From the IMG/VR virus record IMGVR_UViG_3300009320_000053, positions 1 through 39,650 of that record: DNA of 39,650 nt; one strand, given 5' to 3'. Position numbers and translations under genes: made by a program. The notes beneath the pieces are model-generated. The model was not told where the DNA came from, ran no database searches, and saw nothing but the letters and a program-made list of their open reading frames with translations. Of the stretch, positions 27,094 to 35,870 are shown piece after piece; within the stretch, counting starts at the first letter, position 1, and each line of letters opens with the position of its first letter. Origin of the DNA: a virus.

Positions 27094-28245
27094 TTATTTC
27101 ATCCCATACAATGATATTCTCGAATATTCTTTCCAGTTAGCCCCTAACTGTGGAATAATTGTAATTCTATTAATGGCTGCTGTTGAATCCCATAAACCCA
27201 TTCCGTTTCTTATTGTAACATTACCCGATGCAACTGATTTTGCTACCCCAGCCGAAACGTAAAGGGACTTATTGATATCTGCACTTGCGTAATTTGGAAT
27301 AAATATTTCCGATGGATCAAACTGATCAGCTAGCCCATTTGCTGAAACTACCCCAGTAATAATCGCTTCGTTTTGCGCAAGTGCTTCGTTTGTTACAAGT
27401 ACATTGTTATGATGTATGTCATAATATAAAGCATTGTAATTTGCCCCAGCATCATTGTTAAATCTGACAGTAATACCATCACTTACTGCTCCTCTATCGC
27501 TTCTCAATGAACACATTAATCTTAAGTGTTTATAAGTTGCTGGTATAGACGTAAAGTCAAAACTTGCCACATCGCTACTTAACAACACATCTTCTATTAA
27601 CTCTAATCCTACTGTATTATCAACGTATGCTTTAATGCTCTGTTGTGTTGCCAGCTTCGTTGCGCTATCAGATACCATGTTATCTTCATCAAGACAGTCG
27701 GAAATATTAGCAGTCGTTGGGAAATCAAAATTGTTTCCATTTAAGTCTAAATCGCCACCAAGTTGCGGTGTCAGATCATCTACAAGGTCTGACATTCCTG
27801 CGCCGCCACCTCCACTAAACGCTAGCCATTTAGAAAGCCCATCATCATAGATAAGAAGAGCTAAATCTTCAACGTCATCTAACGTAATATCTGCCTGACC
27901 ACCACAAGAAATGTTCCCCACGTCATGCTTAATTACAATAGTTCTTGCATCGTTCTCTGGTCTAAGAAAGATTATCAACGCTTCAACACCGCCATTGATG
28001 GTTTCTAAATCATCAGAAGCCGCATCTCCAAAAGTGTCAACCGTAAAATAGTTTCCAGAGTTAGCTGACCATGTTATTTCTCCCGCAGCGTCAATAGTCA
28101 GTTCAGTCGCTTCTAAGAATCCAAACTGTGTTGCTAACGCATAAATATCATCAGTTCTTTGATTTAGATCCGCAGCATCGTTGTAATCTACTCCGTCTGT
28201 GTAGCTTGTATTTGGGGGTGCCGTTCCTGGTATAGTACTCGCCAT
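27094..28245 (-). CDS. Tail fibre / receptor-binding protein, 383 aa
   Basis: The N-terminus (STIPGTAPPNTSYTDGVDYNDAADLNQRTD) is an attachment-type segment. A central GGDLDLNGNNFDFPTTANIS repeat-like shaft follows (about 165-185). The C-terminal half (ATYKHLRLMCSLRSDRGA, NNDAGANYNALYYDIHHN, ISLYGMK) resembles jelly-roll fibre tips. It is the last tail gene before lysis. AAGGAGATAAT precedes the ATG. The receptor is unknown. Confidence 0.7.
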   Translation of the reverse strand: MASTIPGTAPPNTSYTDGVDYNDAADLNQRTDDIYALATQFGFLEATELTIDAAGEITWSANSGNYFTVDTFGDAASDDLETINGGVEALIIFLRPENDARTIVIKHDVGNISCGGQADITLDDVEDLALLIYDDGLSKWLAFSGGGGAGMSDLVDDLTPQLGGDLDLNGNNFDFPTTANISDCLDEDNMVSDSATKLATQQSIKAYVDNTVGLELIEDVLLSSDVASFDFTSIPATYKHLRLMCSLRSDRGAVSDGITVRFNNDAGANYNALYYDIHHNNVLVTNEALAQNEAIITGVVSANGLADQFDPSEIFIPNYASADINKSLYVSAGVAKSVASGNVTIRNGMGLWDSTAAINRITIIPQLGANWKEYSRISLYGMK

Positions 28246-28292
28246 ATTATCTCCTTATTTAGTACATATTTTCATATTACTATTACACTTTA

Positions 28293-29000
28293 CTATGAAC
28301 CTGCAAATGCGAAAGCAATTAGTGTTGAATAATAAACCGCTGATTTCCCTCCACCTTCCCCATACGCTTGCATTAAAACATCAAATGTACCCGCTGACTC
28401 CGCGCGAGCTTGACTCGCGCTAAACGGTTCATCTGTATGTCCAGTTTCTTCTGTATAAATACCTACACCGCTATTTGCATTTATTTTGACTCCGCATCTT
28501 GCCCAAAGACCGCCTGTATTTGACCACAAGTTTCCTGTCGCTACTGCTATAACAACTCCATCAACTGGTAAAGTTAAAGATATAGTTGAACCCGGAACGG
28601 TCTGATATGCAGCAACCGCAGTTGATTGCCAATTCGCTGGAGTTGTTATACCCCAATCTAATAAAGGAAAACCTTGTTCCATCGCGGTTGCTCCTGCATT
28701 AGCTCTTGGACTTTGTCCTTGTAAACCGATAGCAAGCCATGAAGGGATTGTTCCATTCTCAGTTAAAATTCCTCCGCCTGCCCCGATACCTAACCACGAA
28801 GGAGCTGCCGCACCAGATAAAAGAACTCCACCATTTGAGGCAGCAAGTCTCGCCTTATTAGCCGCACCCGTATAGTAATCTATATCTCCAGCAGTTGTAC
28901 CGACCCATACTGCCGCAAAGTTATCTTTAAGATAAGTATTCTGATTAGCCGCTGTCCATAAATCGCCAACAGCTACTAAAGGAACAACGCTATAGGCCAT
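28293..29000 (-). CDS. Tail fibre protein B, 235 aa, paralogous N-terminus
   Basis: Residues 1-50 (MAYSVVPLVAVGDLWTAANQ, DNFAAVWVGTTAGDIDYYTGA) are nearly identical to those of the 187-aa protein at 29319-29882, while the C-terminal 150 residues differ. This suggests a shared virion-attachment module with different tips. Gly/Ala-rich middle, C-terminal beta-rich domain (VYYSTLIAFAFAGS). GGAGTTCT precedes the ATG. Confidence 0.7.
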   Translation of the reverse strand: MAYSVVPLVAVGDLWTAANQNTYLKDNFAAVWVGTTAGDIDYYTGAANKARLAASNGGVLLSGAAAPSWLGIGAGGGILTENGTIPSWLAIGLQGQSPRANAGATAMEQGFPLLDWGITTPANWQSTAVAAYQTVPGSTISLTLPVDGVVIAVATGNLWSNTGGLWARCGVKINANSGVGIYTEETGHTDEPFSASQARAESAGTFDVLMQAYGEGGGKSAVYYSTLIAFAFAGS

Positions 29001-29322
29001 AGAACTCCATTAATACTTCTGGGATTCTTCCTCCAACTGCCAATATAGCATAAAGCCGAGCAAAAGCCTCTGAATAAAGACAGGAATCCACTTCATTTTT
29101 GCAACTCGTATCTATTAATAATATTGGCAGTTGTTCATCCACTGCAATCATAAACTCTTCCGTTTGCGATTGCCTTCCACTTTTAAAATCTAATCTATGG
29201 CCTTCTTCATGATGACATATTATTGGATTATCACAAATCACAAGATCAATGACTGGAATATACATCGCCTCAAAACCAAATATTAATTCAATTAATATTA
29301 ATAAAATCTTGTTATATATCAT
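28990..29322 (-). CDS. Small HExxH (zincin-like) protein between the fibre genes, 110 aa
   Basis: I place the start at ATG 29322, which overlaps the upstream fibre stop as ATGA. The N-terminus is hydrophobic (YNKILLILIELIFGFEAMYI). ICHHEEGHRLDF gives HExxH, and SEAFARLYAILAVGG further on offers a Glu third ligand. The combination resembles a minimal gluzincin-like metallopeptidase. A virion-borne protease helping passage through surface protein layers is possible. It is unusual to find one lodged between two fibre paralogues. Confidence 0.55.
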   Translation of the reverse strand: MIYNKILLILIELIFGFEAMYIPVIDLVICDNPIICHHEEGHRLDFKSGRQSQTEEFMIAVDEQLPILLIDTSCKNEVDSCLYSEAFARLYAILAVGGRIPEVLMEFYGL

Positions 29323-29882
29323 TCTGGGCCTATTGCAATCCAAGCAAACTCGACAGTGAATGCCGCTGCCAAACCATCACCACCGTAAACCTGCACATCA
29401 ATATCAGCAGCAGCCTGATTAGATAACAAGAATGAAAATATTCCTCTTGCTCCACCTGCGGTCTGTTCTACTGAGCCAGCAAGAAATATTGGCACATCTG
29501 AAAAAGCTACTGGATAGGTGATAGTAACGTCAGCAGTATCACCCGCTCCAGCCTCAATCGCTTCTGCACTTCCTGCTTGAATAAACCAATCCGCAGGAAC
29601 ATAGTTATTCGTTCCTTCGGTTGACCAGTTAGTTGCGTGCCCCCCTTGCCTTCCTAAAAGTTTAAACCATTCAGGGGCAGTGCCAGCTCCATCAACTCTC
29701 TGAGCAAAGCCAGCAGTACCTATTGCTAATCTCGATTTAGCTGCCGCACCAGTATAGTAGTCAACATCTCCGGCAGTCGTTCCCACCCAGATTGCAGCCA
29801 TATTATCACGCAAATATGTGTTTTGATTGGCTGCTGTCCAAAGATCGCCGGTCGCAACTAAAGGTACTGCACTATAAGCCAT
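29319..29882 (-). CDS. Tail fibre protein A, 187 aa, paralogous N-terminus
   Basis: Residues 1-50 (MAYSAVPLVATGDLWTAANQ, DNMAAIWVGTTAGDVDYYTGA) match the 235-aa fibre. The C-terminal part (ADWFIQAGSAEAIEAGAGDTADVTITYPVAFSDVPIF) has a beta-sandwich look typical of gp53-like fibre tips (FSDVPIF, VEFAWIAIGPE). The two proteins may be alternative or jointly used receptor-binding tips. Confidence 0.7.
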   Translation of the reverse strand: MAYSAVPLVATGDLWTAANQNTYLRDNMAAIWVGTTAGDVDYYTGAAAKSRLAIGTAGFAQRVDGAGTAPEWFKLLGRQGGHATNWSTEGTNNYVPADWFIQAGSAEAIEAGAGDTADVTITYPVAFSDVPIFLAGSVEQTAGGARGIFSFLLSNQAAADIDVQVYGGDGLAAAFTVEFAWIAIGPE

Positions 29883-30360
29883 GTACTATTCCCGCCTTTG
29901 CGAGAGTATTTTGTCTTTTCAAATCATTTAGAGTTTCATCTTTATTCCACTTTCTTGAAAGACCTTTTATCTTGGGTTGTGAGCATAACACCCTGCCAAG
30001 TAATTCTGTACCTGCTTTTCTAACAACCTCTCTTTCTTGAAGTATCTGTTCTATTCGTGCCATCTTACTCTTATTAGGAAATATTACTTTGCGTCCCTTC
30101 CCTTTTTGTTTGTAATTGCCGCATGAGAAACAGTAAAACAGCTTTTCTTCTTTACAAACATATTCAACACCGCCGCACTCACACTTTGCAATCCACCTTC
30201 CCCAATCAACTATTGCATGTACTGGGTCTTTGTTAATTATGTCGCCAGTAAAAGGAGTATCTAACAAACGTTTCTTTTTAAGTATGTTGCTGCGTCTCAA
30301 TATCCATTCTTTATGAGTTTTACATCCGTCTCTTTTACATAAGTCTTTAGCTGTTATCAT
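29872..30360 (-). CDS. Zinc-binding hypothetical protein, 162 aa
   Basis: The start is ATG 30360 (AGGATAAAT upstream); the longer frame to 30426 overlaps the hub gene without reason. It shows AKCECGGVEYVC and LFYCFSCGNY, two Cys pairs of a zinc ribbon at about 75-100, followed by basic helices. This is unusual content between tail-hub and fibre genes. It may be an inserted gene. No named family. Confidence 0.6.
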   Translation of the reverse strand: MITAKDLCKRDGCKTHKEWILRRSNILKKKRLLDTPFTGDIINKDPVHAIVDWGRWIAKCECGGVEYVCKEEKLFYCFSCGNYKQKGKGRKVIFPNKSKMARIEQILQEREVVRKAGTELLGRVLCSQPKIKGLSRKWNKDETLNDLKRQNTLAKAGIVHGL

Positions 30361-30367
30361 ATTTATC

Positions 30368-31876
30368 CTAAAAAGCAAATATAGTTTCTTCACCCATTTT
30401 AGCAGGAAATGTCCAATATCCTTCAACTTCCATGTGCGGTTCTAGCCACCAGGTAGTTAATATTCTACCAAATCCATAATCTTCGTGTGCAATTCCTGCA
30501 ATACGATATTCAGCATCTATGGTAAGGTCTGCTATTTCTAACTTAATCTTCTCATATAAATCATAACCTAATTGTGCAGACACAGGAGAGTATATTTGAA
30601 TTATTGGGAATCGATTGTTTCCAGCAAAGAACCCAACAAGAAATGCTGAAAGATCGATTGAAACATTAATATTCTGCTGCCACGGATTGTCAAGTTCAAA
30701 CACTACCCCTTCTTCAACCCCATCTTGAACAGGTGTGGTTTCTGGCGTGTCAATAGCTTCTCCACGAACCTTGACCGCTATGTAACCGCCAGCCGCATTG
30801 TTATTTGTGAATACTAATTTAGAAGTCTGACCAAAGTCAGTTTTTACTAAAACAATGTCCGCGGTTATATCTGCTCCACCTCCACCCTCTACTGTGTTTG
30901 CTGTATAGTCGGTTGTAGCAGCACATAAAATCCCTTCTGCTGGCACTTTTCGATTATCATAAGTGTAGTCAGCCCACAATGTAAGTGTTCCACCGCTGCC
31001 GTCTATATAAGGTTCTTGATAACAAGTCCACAAAGTCGCAAGAGCTTGTTTTTCTTTTGGATAGGTAATGATTTTTACAAGATCAAATTTGTTCTCCCAG
31101 GGCTGAGGAATGACTAAACTTTGCCCAACATCAGTTGCAGTTAGCGTAAGTGTTGGAGCTGCGCCAACATAATGACGGCTATGAAAAGTTGCTTTCCCAT
31201 CATTCGCAATATAGAATATTCCAAGCTCACTTTCTACTATTTCATCAACAGCTAAGTTAGCGTTTTGTCCGCTGATCCAACTATAAGGAATTGTATCTGC
31301 TCCAGATAATATATCAGTACCCCAAATAGCAGGCCATTCTATATAATCAAATAAAGCTTTAAGCATAGTGTCTGCATCTGTATTCTGTGTAAGATCAACA
31401 TACGCTTTGCTTCGTCCTAATAAATCGTTTCCGTCAACAGCTCTTATTATTACAGTCTTTTTTCTTCCCTGTTCAATCGCCTGTACATCATCTACTATTC
31501 CATTGAACACATCGTATTTAATCTCGGTAGAATGATCAACTGCAGTAACTTTTATGTACTTATCAATTCCAACATTCGGATATAAAGGACTTGCAGCATT
31601 CAAAGGATCATAACGCCCGTCCTGATTATTTAATTCAAATAGCAATGTACCAATACTTTGCGGTTGAAACCCCTCTCCATTTGATCTGATTAAATGTTTT
31701 CTTCCTCTAAACGTTCTGAATGAATTTTGAACTATCCAGGCATCCTCATTTGAGCCGTCAAATACGCTATCTTCGTCCCAGTCTATTTCAACTCCCAATG
31801 TCATACTGCCAACAGCAGGACATTCCCACTCGCCGTAAGGGCAAGAACCGTAAAGAGCAGCACCATAAAGAGCCAT
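30368..31876 (-). CDS. Tail tip / hub protein, 502 aa
   Basis: Directly after the tape measure. The N-terminus has repeated ALYGAALYGSCPYGEW turns. Then comes a distal-tail/hub region (VNDG-like NNQDGRYDPLN, VFNGIVDDVQAIEQGRKKTVIIRAVDGNDLLGR) typical of the tail hub (Dit/Tal-like) family that measures displacement with a central beta domain. The C-terminus (IDAEYRIAGIAHEDYGFGR) fits the same class. It probably closes the tail tube and bears fibres. Confidence 0.7.
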   Translation of the reverse strand: MALYGAALYGSCPYGEWECPAVGSMTLGVEIDWDEDSVFDGSNEDAWIVQNSFRTFRGRKHLIRSNGEGFQPQSIGTLLFELNNQDGRYDPLNAASPLYPNVGIDKYIKVTAVDHSTEIKYDVFNGIVDDVQAIEQGRKKTVIIRAVDGNDLLGRSKAYVDLTQNTDADTMLKALFDYIEWPAIWGTDILSGADTIPYSWISGQNANLAVDEIVESELGIFYIANDGKATFHSRHYVGAAPTLTLTATDVGQSLVIPQPWENKFDLVKIITYPKEKQALATLWTCYQEPYIDGSGGTLTLWADYTYDNRKVPAEGILCAATTDYTANTVEGGGGADITADIVLVKTDFGQTSKLVFTNNNAAGGYIAVKVRGEAIDTPETTPVQDGVEEGVVFELDNPWQQNINVSIDLSAFLVGFFAGNNRFPIIQIYSPVSAQLGYDLYEKIKLEIADLTIDAEYRIAGIAHEDYGFGRILTTWWLEPHMEVEGYWTFPAKMGEETIFAF

Positions 31877-33132
31877 TATCTACCCCATCCCCTATCTCTT
31901 ATTCCTTCTTTAATAAACGGATTAAGAGCTTCTTGTACTCTAGTGGAATCAGATATATCAACACCGTAATTGTTATAAACAACAGTTTCGTGTCTTGTAG
32001 GGCTAACTTGTCTTGCTGCGCCAGCCCCAGATTGCGAATAGGCGTAATTCACAATACCAGCTCCAAGCGCCAGAGGATTTCTAAGTTTCATTATCAAGTT
32101 ATAAATTGCTTGTAATCTTGCGGCTTGACCAATAAACGTTTCTACCCAACTAATAATTTCTCTTACGGCGTCACGTATATCGTTAAAGCCATCTCTAAGA
32201 CTTATTAATTTGTCATAAGAACCCTGCCCAAAAGCCATTTCAATAGCGCCTTCTATATCGCCGCTTTGCAGTAAAGTAAGAATTCCTACTAGCCCGCTAC
32301 CTTCATCACCAATCACTCTTCCTAACCAATCAAAGAAATTTTGAATAGCTGCTTGTACTGCCGGACTGTCTAAGGCGTTAATTATCCCCTCCATTATTTT
32401 GGTAAACAACGGCAAAACGGTAACAGCCAATTTATCTCTCAAGTTCTCCATTGTTGTTTGAAATCTAGCAAAATATTGAGAAGCTGTTCCAGCCACTTCA
32501 GGAAGATCCGCTGTGCTTTCTTTTAATTTCTCAGTTACGACATTCGCCATGCCCATTTGGATTTGATATTTGGTTAATTCACTTTCTGCAACACCAAACA
32601 TCTTTGCCGCTTCAGCAGTCGCTTCCGCTTGAGATACTTGTATCTTTAGGTTATCAATAATCATCGGAGATAAGCGACCAATACCTCTGACGTATGAATC
32701 CATTAAGTAGTCAACGCTCTCGCCAGTCGAGGCCGAAATCTTAGTGAAATACTGCATGGCGTCAGGCAATGTTTGAGCAAAATCTTTTCCGATTAGCTGT
32801 GCAGCACTATTAAAGTTCTTCATCAGGTCAACTTGATTGACCATACCCAATGATCCTTTGTTAAGTGCTCTAAGCCATCTCTTACTACCCCCCTCTAGTT
32901 CTTCAGTAAGTCCTTCAAATGCTTTTGTTACACCTTCAACTTCTGCACCTCTTTTGGCAAGCGCCATAGTGCCTTTCGCAAGTACAGCTACAGCAGCAAC
33001 ACTAAAAGCAGCGGCTATTGCGCCACCGGCCAACTTAGCAACTTTACCCAACCCCTTTAATTTAGTGCTAAACCCTTTAGTATCAGCGGTTACTTTTACT
33101 ACTAAATTGCCTAATGTTCCTAATCCGAACAT
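31876..33132 (-). CDS. Tape measure protein, 418 aa
   Basis: Its length sets the tail length. The N-terminus contains GLGNLVVKVTADTKGFSTKLK and a hydrophobic helix (GGAIAAAFSVAAVAVLA), and the middle carries MVNQVDLMKNFNSAAQLIGK, a region found in small tape measures. At 418 aa it is short, predicting a tail of roughly 60 nm at about 0.15 nm per residue. It follows the tail chaperones and overlaps the hub gene start by one base. Confidence 0.8.
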   Translation of the reverse strand: MFGLGTLGNLVVKVTADTKGFSTKLKGLGKVAKLAGGAIAAAFSVAAVAVLAKGTMALAKRGAEVEGVTKAFEGLTEELEGGSKRWLRALNKGSLGMVNQVDLMKNFNSAAQLIGKDFAQTLPDAMQYFTKISASTGESVDYLMDSYVRGIGRLSPMIIDNLKIQVSQAEATAEAAKMFGVAESELTKYQIQMGMANVVTEKLKESTADLPEVAGTASQYFARFQTTMENLRDKLAVTVLPLFTKIMEGIINALDSPAVQAAIQNFFDWLGRVIGDEGSGLVGILTLLQSGDIEGAIEMAFGQGSYDKLISLRDGFNDIRDAVREIISWVETFIGQAARLQAIYNLIMKLRNPLALGAGIVNYAYSQSGAGAARQVSPTRHETVVYNNYGVDISDSTRVQEALNPFIKEGIRDRGWGR

Positions 33133-33471
33133 TTATTTTTTCTTCCTCAAGTCTTTGCCTCCAAGGGCAGTATTTAATATCTCAACTATTGATATTTGTT
33201 CTTTCCATGTTTGAGGCTTTTTCTTTATTGTTTCAGGCATAAAATCGGTTGGCTTGTATGATTTTTGCCCCTTACCTCTAAAGACGTTCGCTATGACAGC
33301 GCAGATAGTGCCTGCTCTTAAATCTGCCCGATATTCAAGCGGTTCGATTTTATTTTTTTCAATCCACTCTTGTATTTCGTAACTATCCATCCTGGATAAC
33401 AATTCCTTCTTCGTCATTCCTAGCTTTGCTGCTAACCGAAAGTAGAATAAATACTCAGGATGGTGTTTTAG
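33133..33471 (-). CDS. Tail assembly chaperone T extension (made by -1 frameshift)
   Basis: This frame is reached by slipping at A AAA AAC (33477-33471), so its first codon after the slip is the CTA at 33471. It adds 112 residues (LKHHPEYLFYFRLAAKLGMT) to the 117-aa G product, giving a GT protein of 229 aa. An apparent ATG at 33513 inside this frame has no binding site. GT-type proteins bring tail tube subunits to the tape measure. Confidence 0.75.
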   Translation of the reverse strand, partial: LKHHPEYLFYFRLAAKLGMTKKELLSRMDSYEIQEWIEKNKIEPLEYRADLRAGTICAVIANVFRGKGQKSYKPTDFMPETIKKKPQTWKEQISIVEILNTALGGKDLRKKK

Positions 33472-33821
33472 TTTTTTGCTATCTTCTCTATTACGCCTTC
33501 TGATAATCCACAAAGATCGCCAGCAACTTCAAATATTCTTTGAAGTGCTTTAGCTGATTTCTTTCCAAGAGCAAGTACATCTTTCATGTCAAATATTCTC
33601 TCACCCTTTTCGTCAATAACACATTGGATCACCAGCTTTGCGCGAATATTCTTAGTGTCGACTTCAGATTTTCCTTCTTTAATTGTCGTAATACTCCCTT
33701 CAAAAGCATCCCGCTCTTCCCCGGTCATGCCACGAACACGCACATCACCGCCCCATTCTGGAACTTTCACAATCTTAATCTGTGTATCTGCCTTCTTAAG
33801 TATTTGTTCTCTTGTTAGCAT
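33468..33821 (-). CDS. Tail assembly chaperone G, 117 aa
   Basis: The position between tail tube and tape measure, the small acidic/basic fold (VRVRGMTGEERDAFEGSI, KLVIQCVIDEKGERIF) and an A AAA AAC slip site at the last codons are diagnostic. The stop TAA follows the slip site at once. The typical G protein is made most of the time and GT a minority of the time. Confidence 0.8.
   Translation of the reverse strand: MLTREQILKKADTQIKIVKVPEWGGDVRVRGMTGEERDAFEGSITTIKEGKSEVDTKNIRAKLVIQCVIDEKGERIFDMKDVLALGKKSAKALQRIFEVAGDLCGLSEGVIEKIAKN
33471..33477 (-). promoter_or_regulatory. -1 ribosomal frameshift slippery site
   Basis: A AAA AAC in frame with the end of G (GCA AAA AAC TAA). This is a standard X XXY YYZ heptamer. 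A -1 slip gives CTA AAA CAC and opens the T frame. No strong stimulatory hairpin is obvious in the next 30 bases by eye. Confidence 0.75.
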
Positions 33822-33834
33822 TTAATTATCCTTT

Positions 33835-34269
33835 CTACGCTAACGTGGGTTCTCCTGAAACTGTTAAGGTTACTGCTGCGCCAAGTTTTCCGGCTACATC
33901 CATATCTGGAACAAAACCAGTAACCAGGGCTGGGCAAATCCAAAAAGTTGTATCAACAAAAAGAAGTTTATAGTTATTAACTGACCGTTGAGTCATATTG
34001 TATAAAAGACCTCCAACTGCTTCTTTATGTGTAGCTCCCGTTGGAACGAAATTAATATCTAATGTAAATTCACCGCCGTCCAACAAGCCGCCTACTTTTT
34101 CTCTGAACGCACCAGATGAGCTATGTGAAGTTACATCAACAACTTCTTGAGACAAACTCGGTCCAGAAATGTTTGTTACTTCTGCAATCGTTGTAAATAC
34201 TTCAGGCGTTGCACCATCACCCATTTGTAATAATGAGCCAAAGGCTGCCGATCCATCTCCTGCTGCCAT
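33835..34269 (-). CDS. Major tail tube protein, 144 aa
   Basis: Small beta-rich tube protein: AFGSLLQMGDGATPEVFTTIAEVTNISGPSLSQEVVDVTSHSS is the hallmark N-terminus of phage tail tube proteins (V/gp17.1 fold), followed by FREKVGGLLDGGEFTLDINF and a C-terminal beta domain. It is just upstream of the chaperone genes. It polymerises around the tape measure. Confidence 0.85.
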   Translation of the reverse strand: MAAGDGSAAFGSLLQMGDGATPEVFTTIAEVTNISGPSLSQEVVDVTSHSSSGAFREKVGGLLDGGEFTLDINFVPTGATHKEAVGGLLYNMTQRSVNNYKLLFVDTTFWICPALVTGFVPDMDVAGKLGAAVTLTVSGEPTLA

Positions 34270-34286
34270 AATTTATTCTCCTTTCT

Positions 34287-34670
34287 TTAATTTAATACTG
34301 GTAATCTGACAACACATATATATAAATCTGCTGCAGTAACAGCGGCATATAATAGAGCTGTTCCAGACTGATTCCAGCCTTCCGGCTTGAACGGGCCAAA
34401 CCAGGCATATTCTCCTATCCCAATAGAATAAGTTGTAATATCGCCAGTTCGTTTTGTTTTACCCATAGCAACAGATGAAATGGTTATGGTCTGTGCGCCA
34501 GCATTGTCATTTCTGATCAATATTAATTCACGCCCAGTATTTGTAAAGCTAAACCCATCTGCGAAGTCTGCTCCTGATGCCGTCCATGTAAAATCTTCCG
34601 CATTAGCGGTAAGCGGTAGTGCTGGCCAAAATCCCGCTGGTTCTTGTACTGTAATACTTAGTCTTGCCAT
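34287..34670 (-). CDS. Hypothetical virion protein, 127 aa
   Basis: Between the tail terminator and tail tube genes. Beta-rich (FSFTNTGRELILIRNDNAGAQTITISSVA). This segment recurs in small phage head/tail decoration proteins. It may coat the tail or head-tail junction. Exact role unknown. Confidence 0.65.
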   Translation of the reverse strand: MARLSITVQEPAGFWPALPLTANAEDFTWTASGADFADGFSFTNTGRELILIRNDNAGAQTITISSVAMGKTKRTGDITTYSIGIGEYAWFGPFKPEGWNQSGTALLYAAVTAADLYICVVRLPVLN

Positions 34671-34682
34671 TTTTATTCTCCT

Positions 34683-35066
34683 TTAGGCACTCTCTCTGTG
34701 CCATGCTCTAACTTCTATAAATTTTCTATATCTTCCTGTTTCTGGTTCATAAGTAGCCATTTGATTTCTTATAAAACTAACTCCTGGACTGCCACCAAAG
34801 TTTGTTCTTATTCCACTAATAAAAGGGCGCAACTCTGCATAAACTTCTTCCCTATCTAATGCTGTGTCTGCCCATATATTTACATCAAAATCACCATCTT
34901 CTAGATCAGAAGATCCAGAATGAGAATATTCAGGTATTCCGTAAATTCTGCGACACGTTATTGCTGGCAATATAGGATCCTGTGGCAACGTATCTGTATA
35001 AACACGCTCACTCACTGTTGAAACATTAGCTGCTATATAATCCATCAATCCAAATTCAAACGCCAC
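34683..35066 (-). CDS. Tail terminator protein (DUF3168-like), 127 aa
   Basis: The sequence LMDYIAANVSTVSERVYTDTLPQDPILPAITCRRI, central DFDVNIWADT and C-terminal YRKFIEVRAWHRES match the pattern of tail completion proteins. These cap the tail and join it to the head connector. The start overlaps the gp10-like gene by 11 bases. Confidence 0.75.
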   Translation of the reverse strand: MAFEFGLMDYIAANVSTVSERVYTDTLPQDPILPAITCRRIYGIPEYSHSGSSDLEDGDFDVNIWADTALDREEVYAELRPFISGIRTNFGGSPGVSFIRNQMATYEPETGRYRKFIEVRAWHRESA

Positions 35067-35505
35067 TTAATGCCTTCCTTATTAATACCTTTACTGCATC
35101 CCCAATTTCTTTTTGTACCGCCTTCTCGTTTTCTGCAAGCGCAGGTCTTAAGAACGGTTGTCCAGTCATTTTACTTGTTCCATATTCCTGATGAACTGCG
35201 TACTCAACATTAGTGCCTACTAATAAAGTTACACTGTGAGGCTTGATTTCTTTTCCTCCAACATCGCTATATGTTCCAGCAACGTCATTAGGCGCAAAGT
35301 CTGGCGCTGATTTTCCTACATGACCCCCAACGTGAATAGACCTGCGAAGCGTTCCGGTTTTATAAGGCGCTTTTACTTTTGCAGCATTATTAACCAACAA
35401 TGCGCCCGCAAGAGTAGCCTTTTCAAGCAATTTCCCTCTTGTACCCTTATCAAGTTTATTTAGATTAGCTTTGAATTTCGCCAATCCAGCAACTACTTCA
35501 CTCAC
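35056..35505 (-). CDS. HK97 gp10-like tail/neck protein, 149 aa
   Basis: The order KLLEKATLAGALLVNNAAKVKAPYKTGTLRRSI, then VGTNVEYAVHQEYGTSKMTGQPFLRPAL is the HK97 gp10-type signature (TGTLRRSI, YAVHQEYGT, PFLRPAL). Such proteins help connect tail to head. It overlaps the closure gene by 4 bases. Confidence 0.85.
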   Translation of the reverse strand: MSEVVAGLAKFKANLNKLDKGTRGKLLEKATLAGALLVNNAAKVKAPYKTGTLRRSIHVGGHVGKSAPDFAPNDVAGTYSDVGGKEIKPHSVTLLVGTNVEYAVHQEYGTSKMTGQPFLRPALAENEKAVQKEIGDAVKVLIRKALSGV

Positions 35506-35870
35506 TGTACTATCTCTCCTGTTATCCTTGTTAATTCGCTACTGCCATCATGTTCAACTAAAAGAATATCGTAATAATCTGTGCCAAATTTAACTCTATA
35601 TGTTTCTTCGATTGTGTTGTAATATCCTGCTATTTCAATGATGCTCACATTGGTTGCATAGGTCTGATCAGGTCTTTTATACTCGCCTCCTTTTTCTGGT
35701 GCTTTCCTGCACGGTAAATCTACATGCCCTGCTAAATCTACCCATGTTTTAATTGGCTCATGTGCAGCGTCAAGTGTTGTGGTAAAGTCTTGAATAGTAC
35801 ACGTTGAAGGGAAGAAATCCGCTTCTGCTTCAAGCAATGCACCATGAATGATTGTCATTCTATTCGCCAC
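35502..35870 (-). CDS. Head closure / head-tail joining protein, 122 aa
   Basis: Beta-rich (DFFPSTCTIQDFTTTLDAAHEPIKTWVDLAGHVDLPCRKAP and the strand DYYDILLVEHDGSSELTRITGEIV) and placed between the adaptor and gp10-like genes, as for SPP1 gp16-type closure proteins. It probably plugs the connector after packaging. Confidence 0.7.
   Translation of the reverse strand: MANRMTIIHGALLEAEADFFPSTCTIQDFTTTLDAAHEPIKTWVDLAGHVDLPCRKAPEKGGEYKRPDQTYATNVSIIEIAGYYNTIEETYRVKFGTDYYDILLVEHDGSSELTRITGEIVQ

Noticed and set aside
33133-33513. ATG at 33513 as an independent start for the T frame
   Set aside because: No binding site is present, it lies inside G, and the slip site at 33471-33477 explains the frame.
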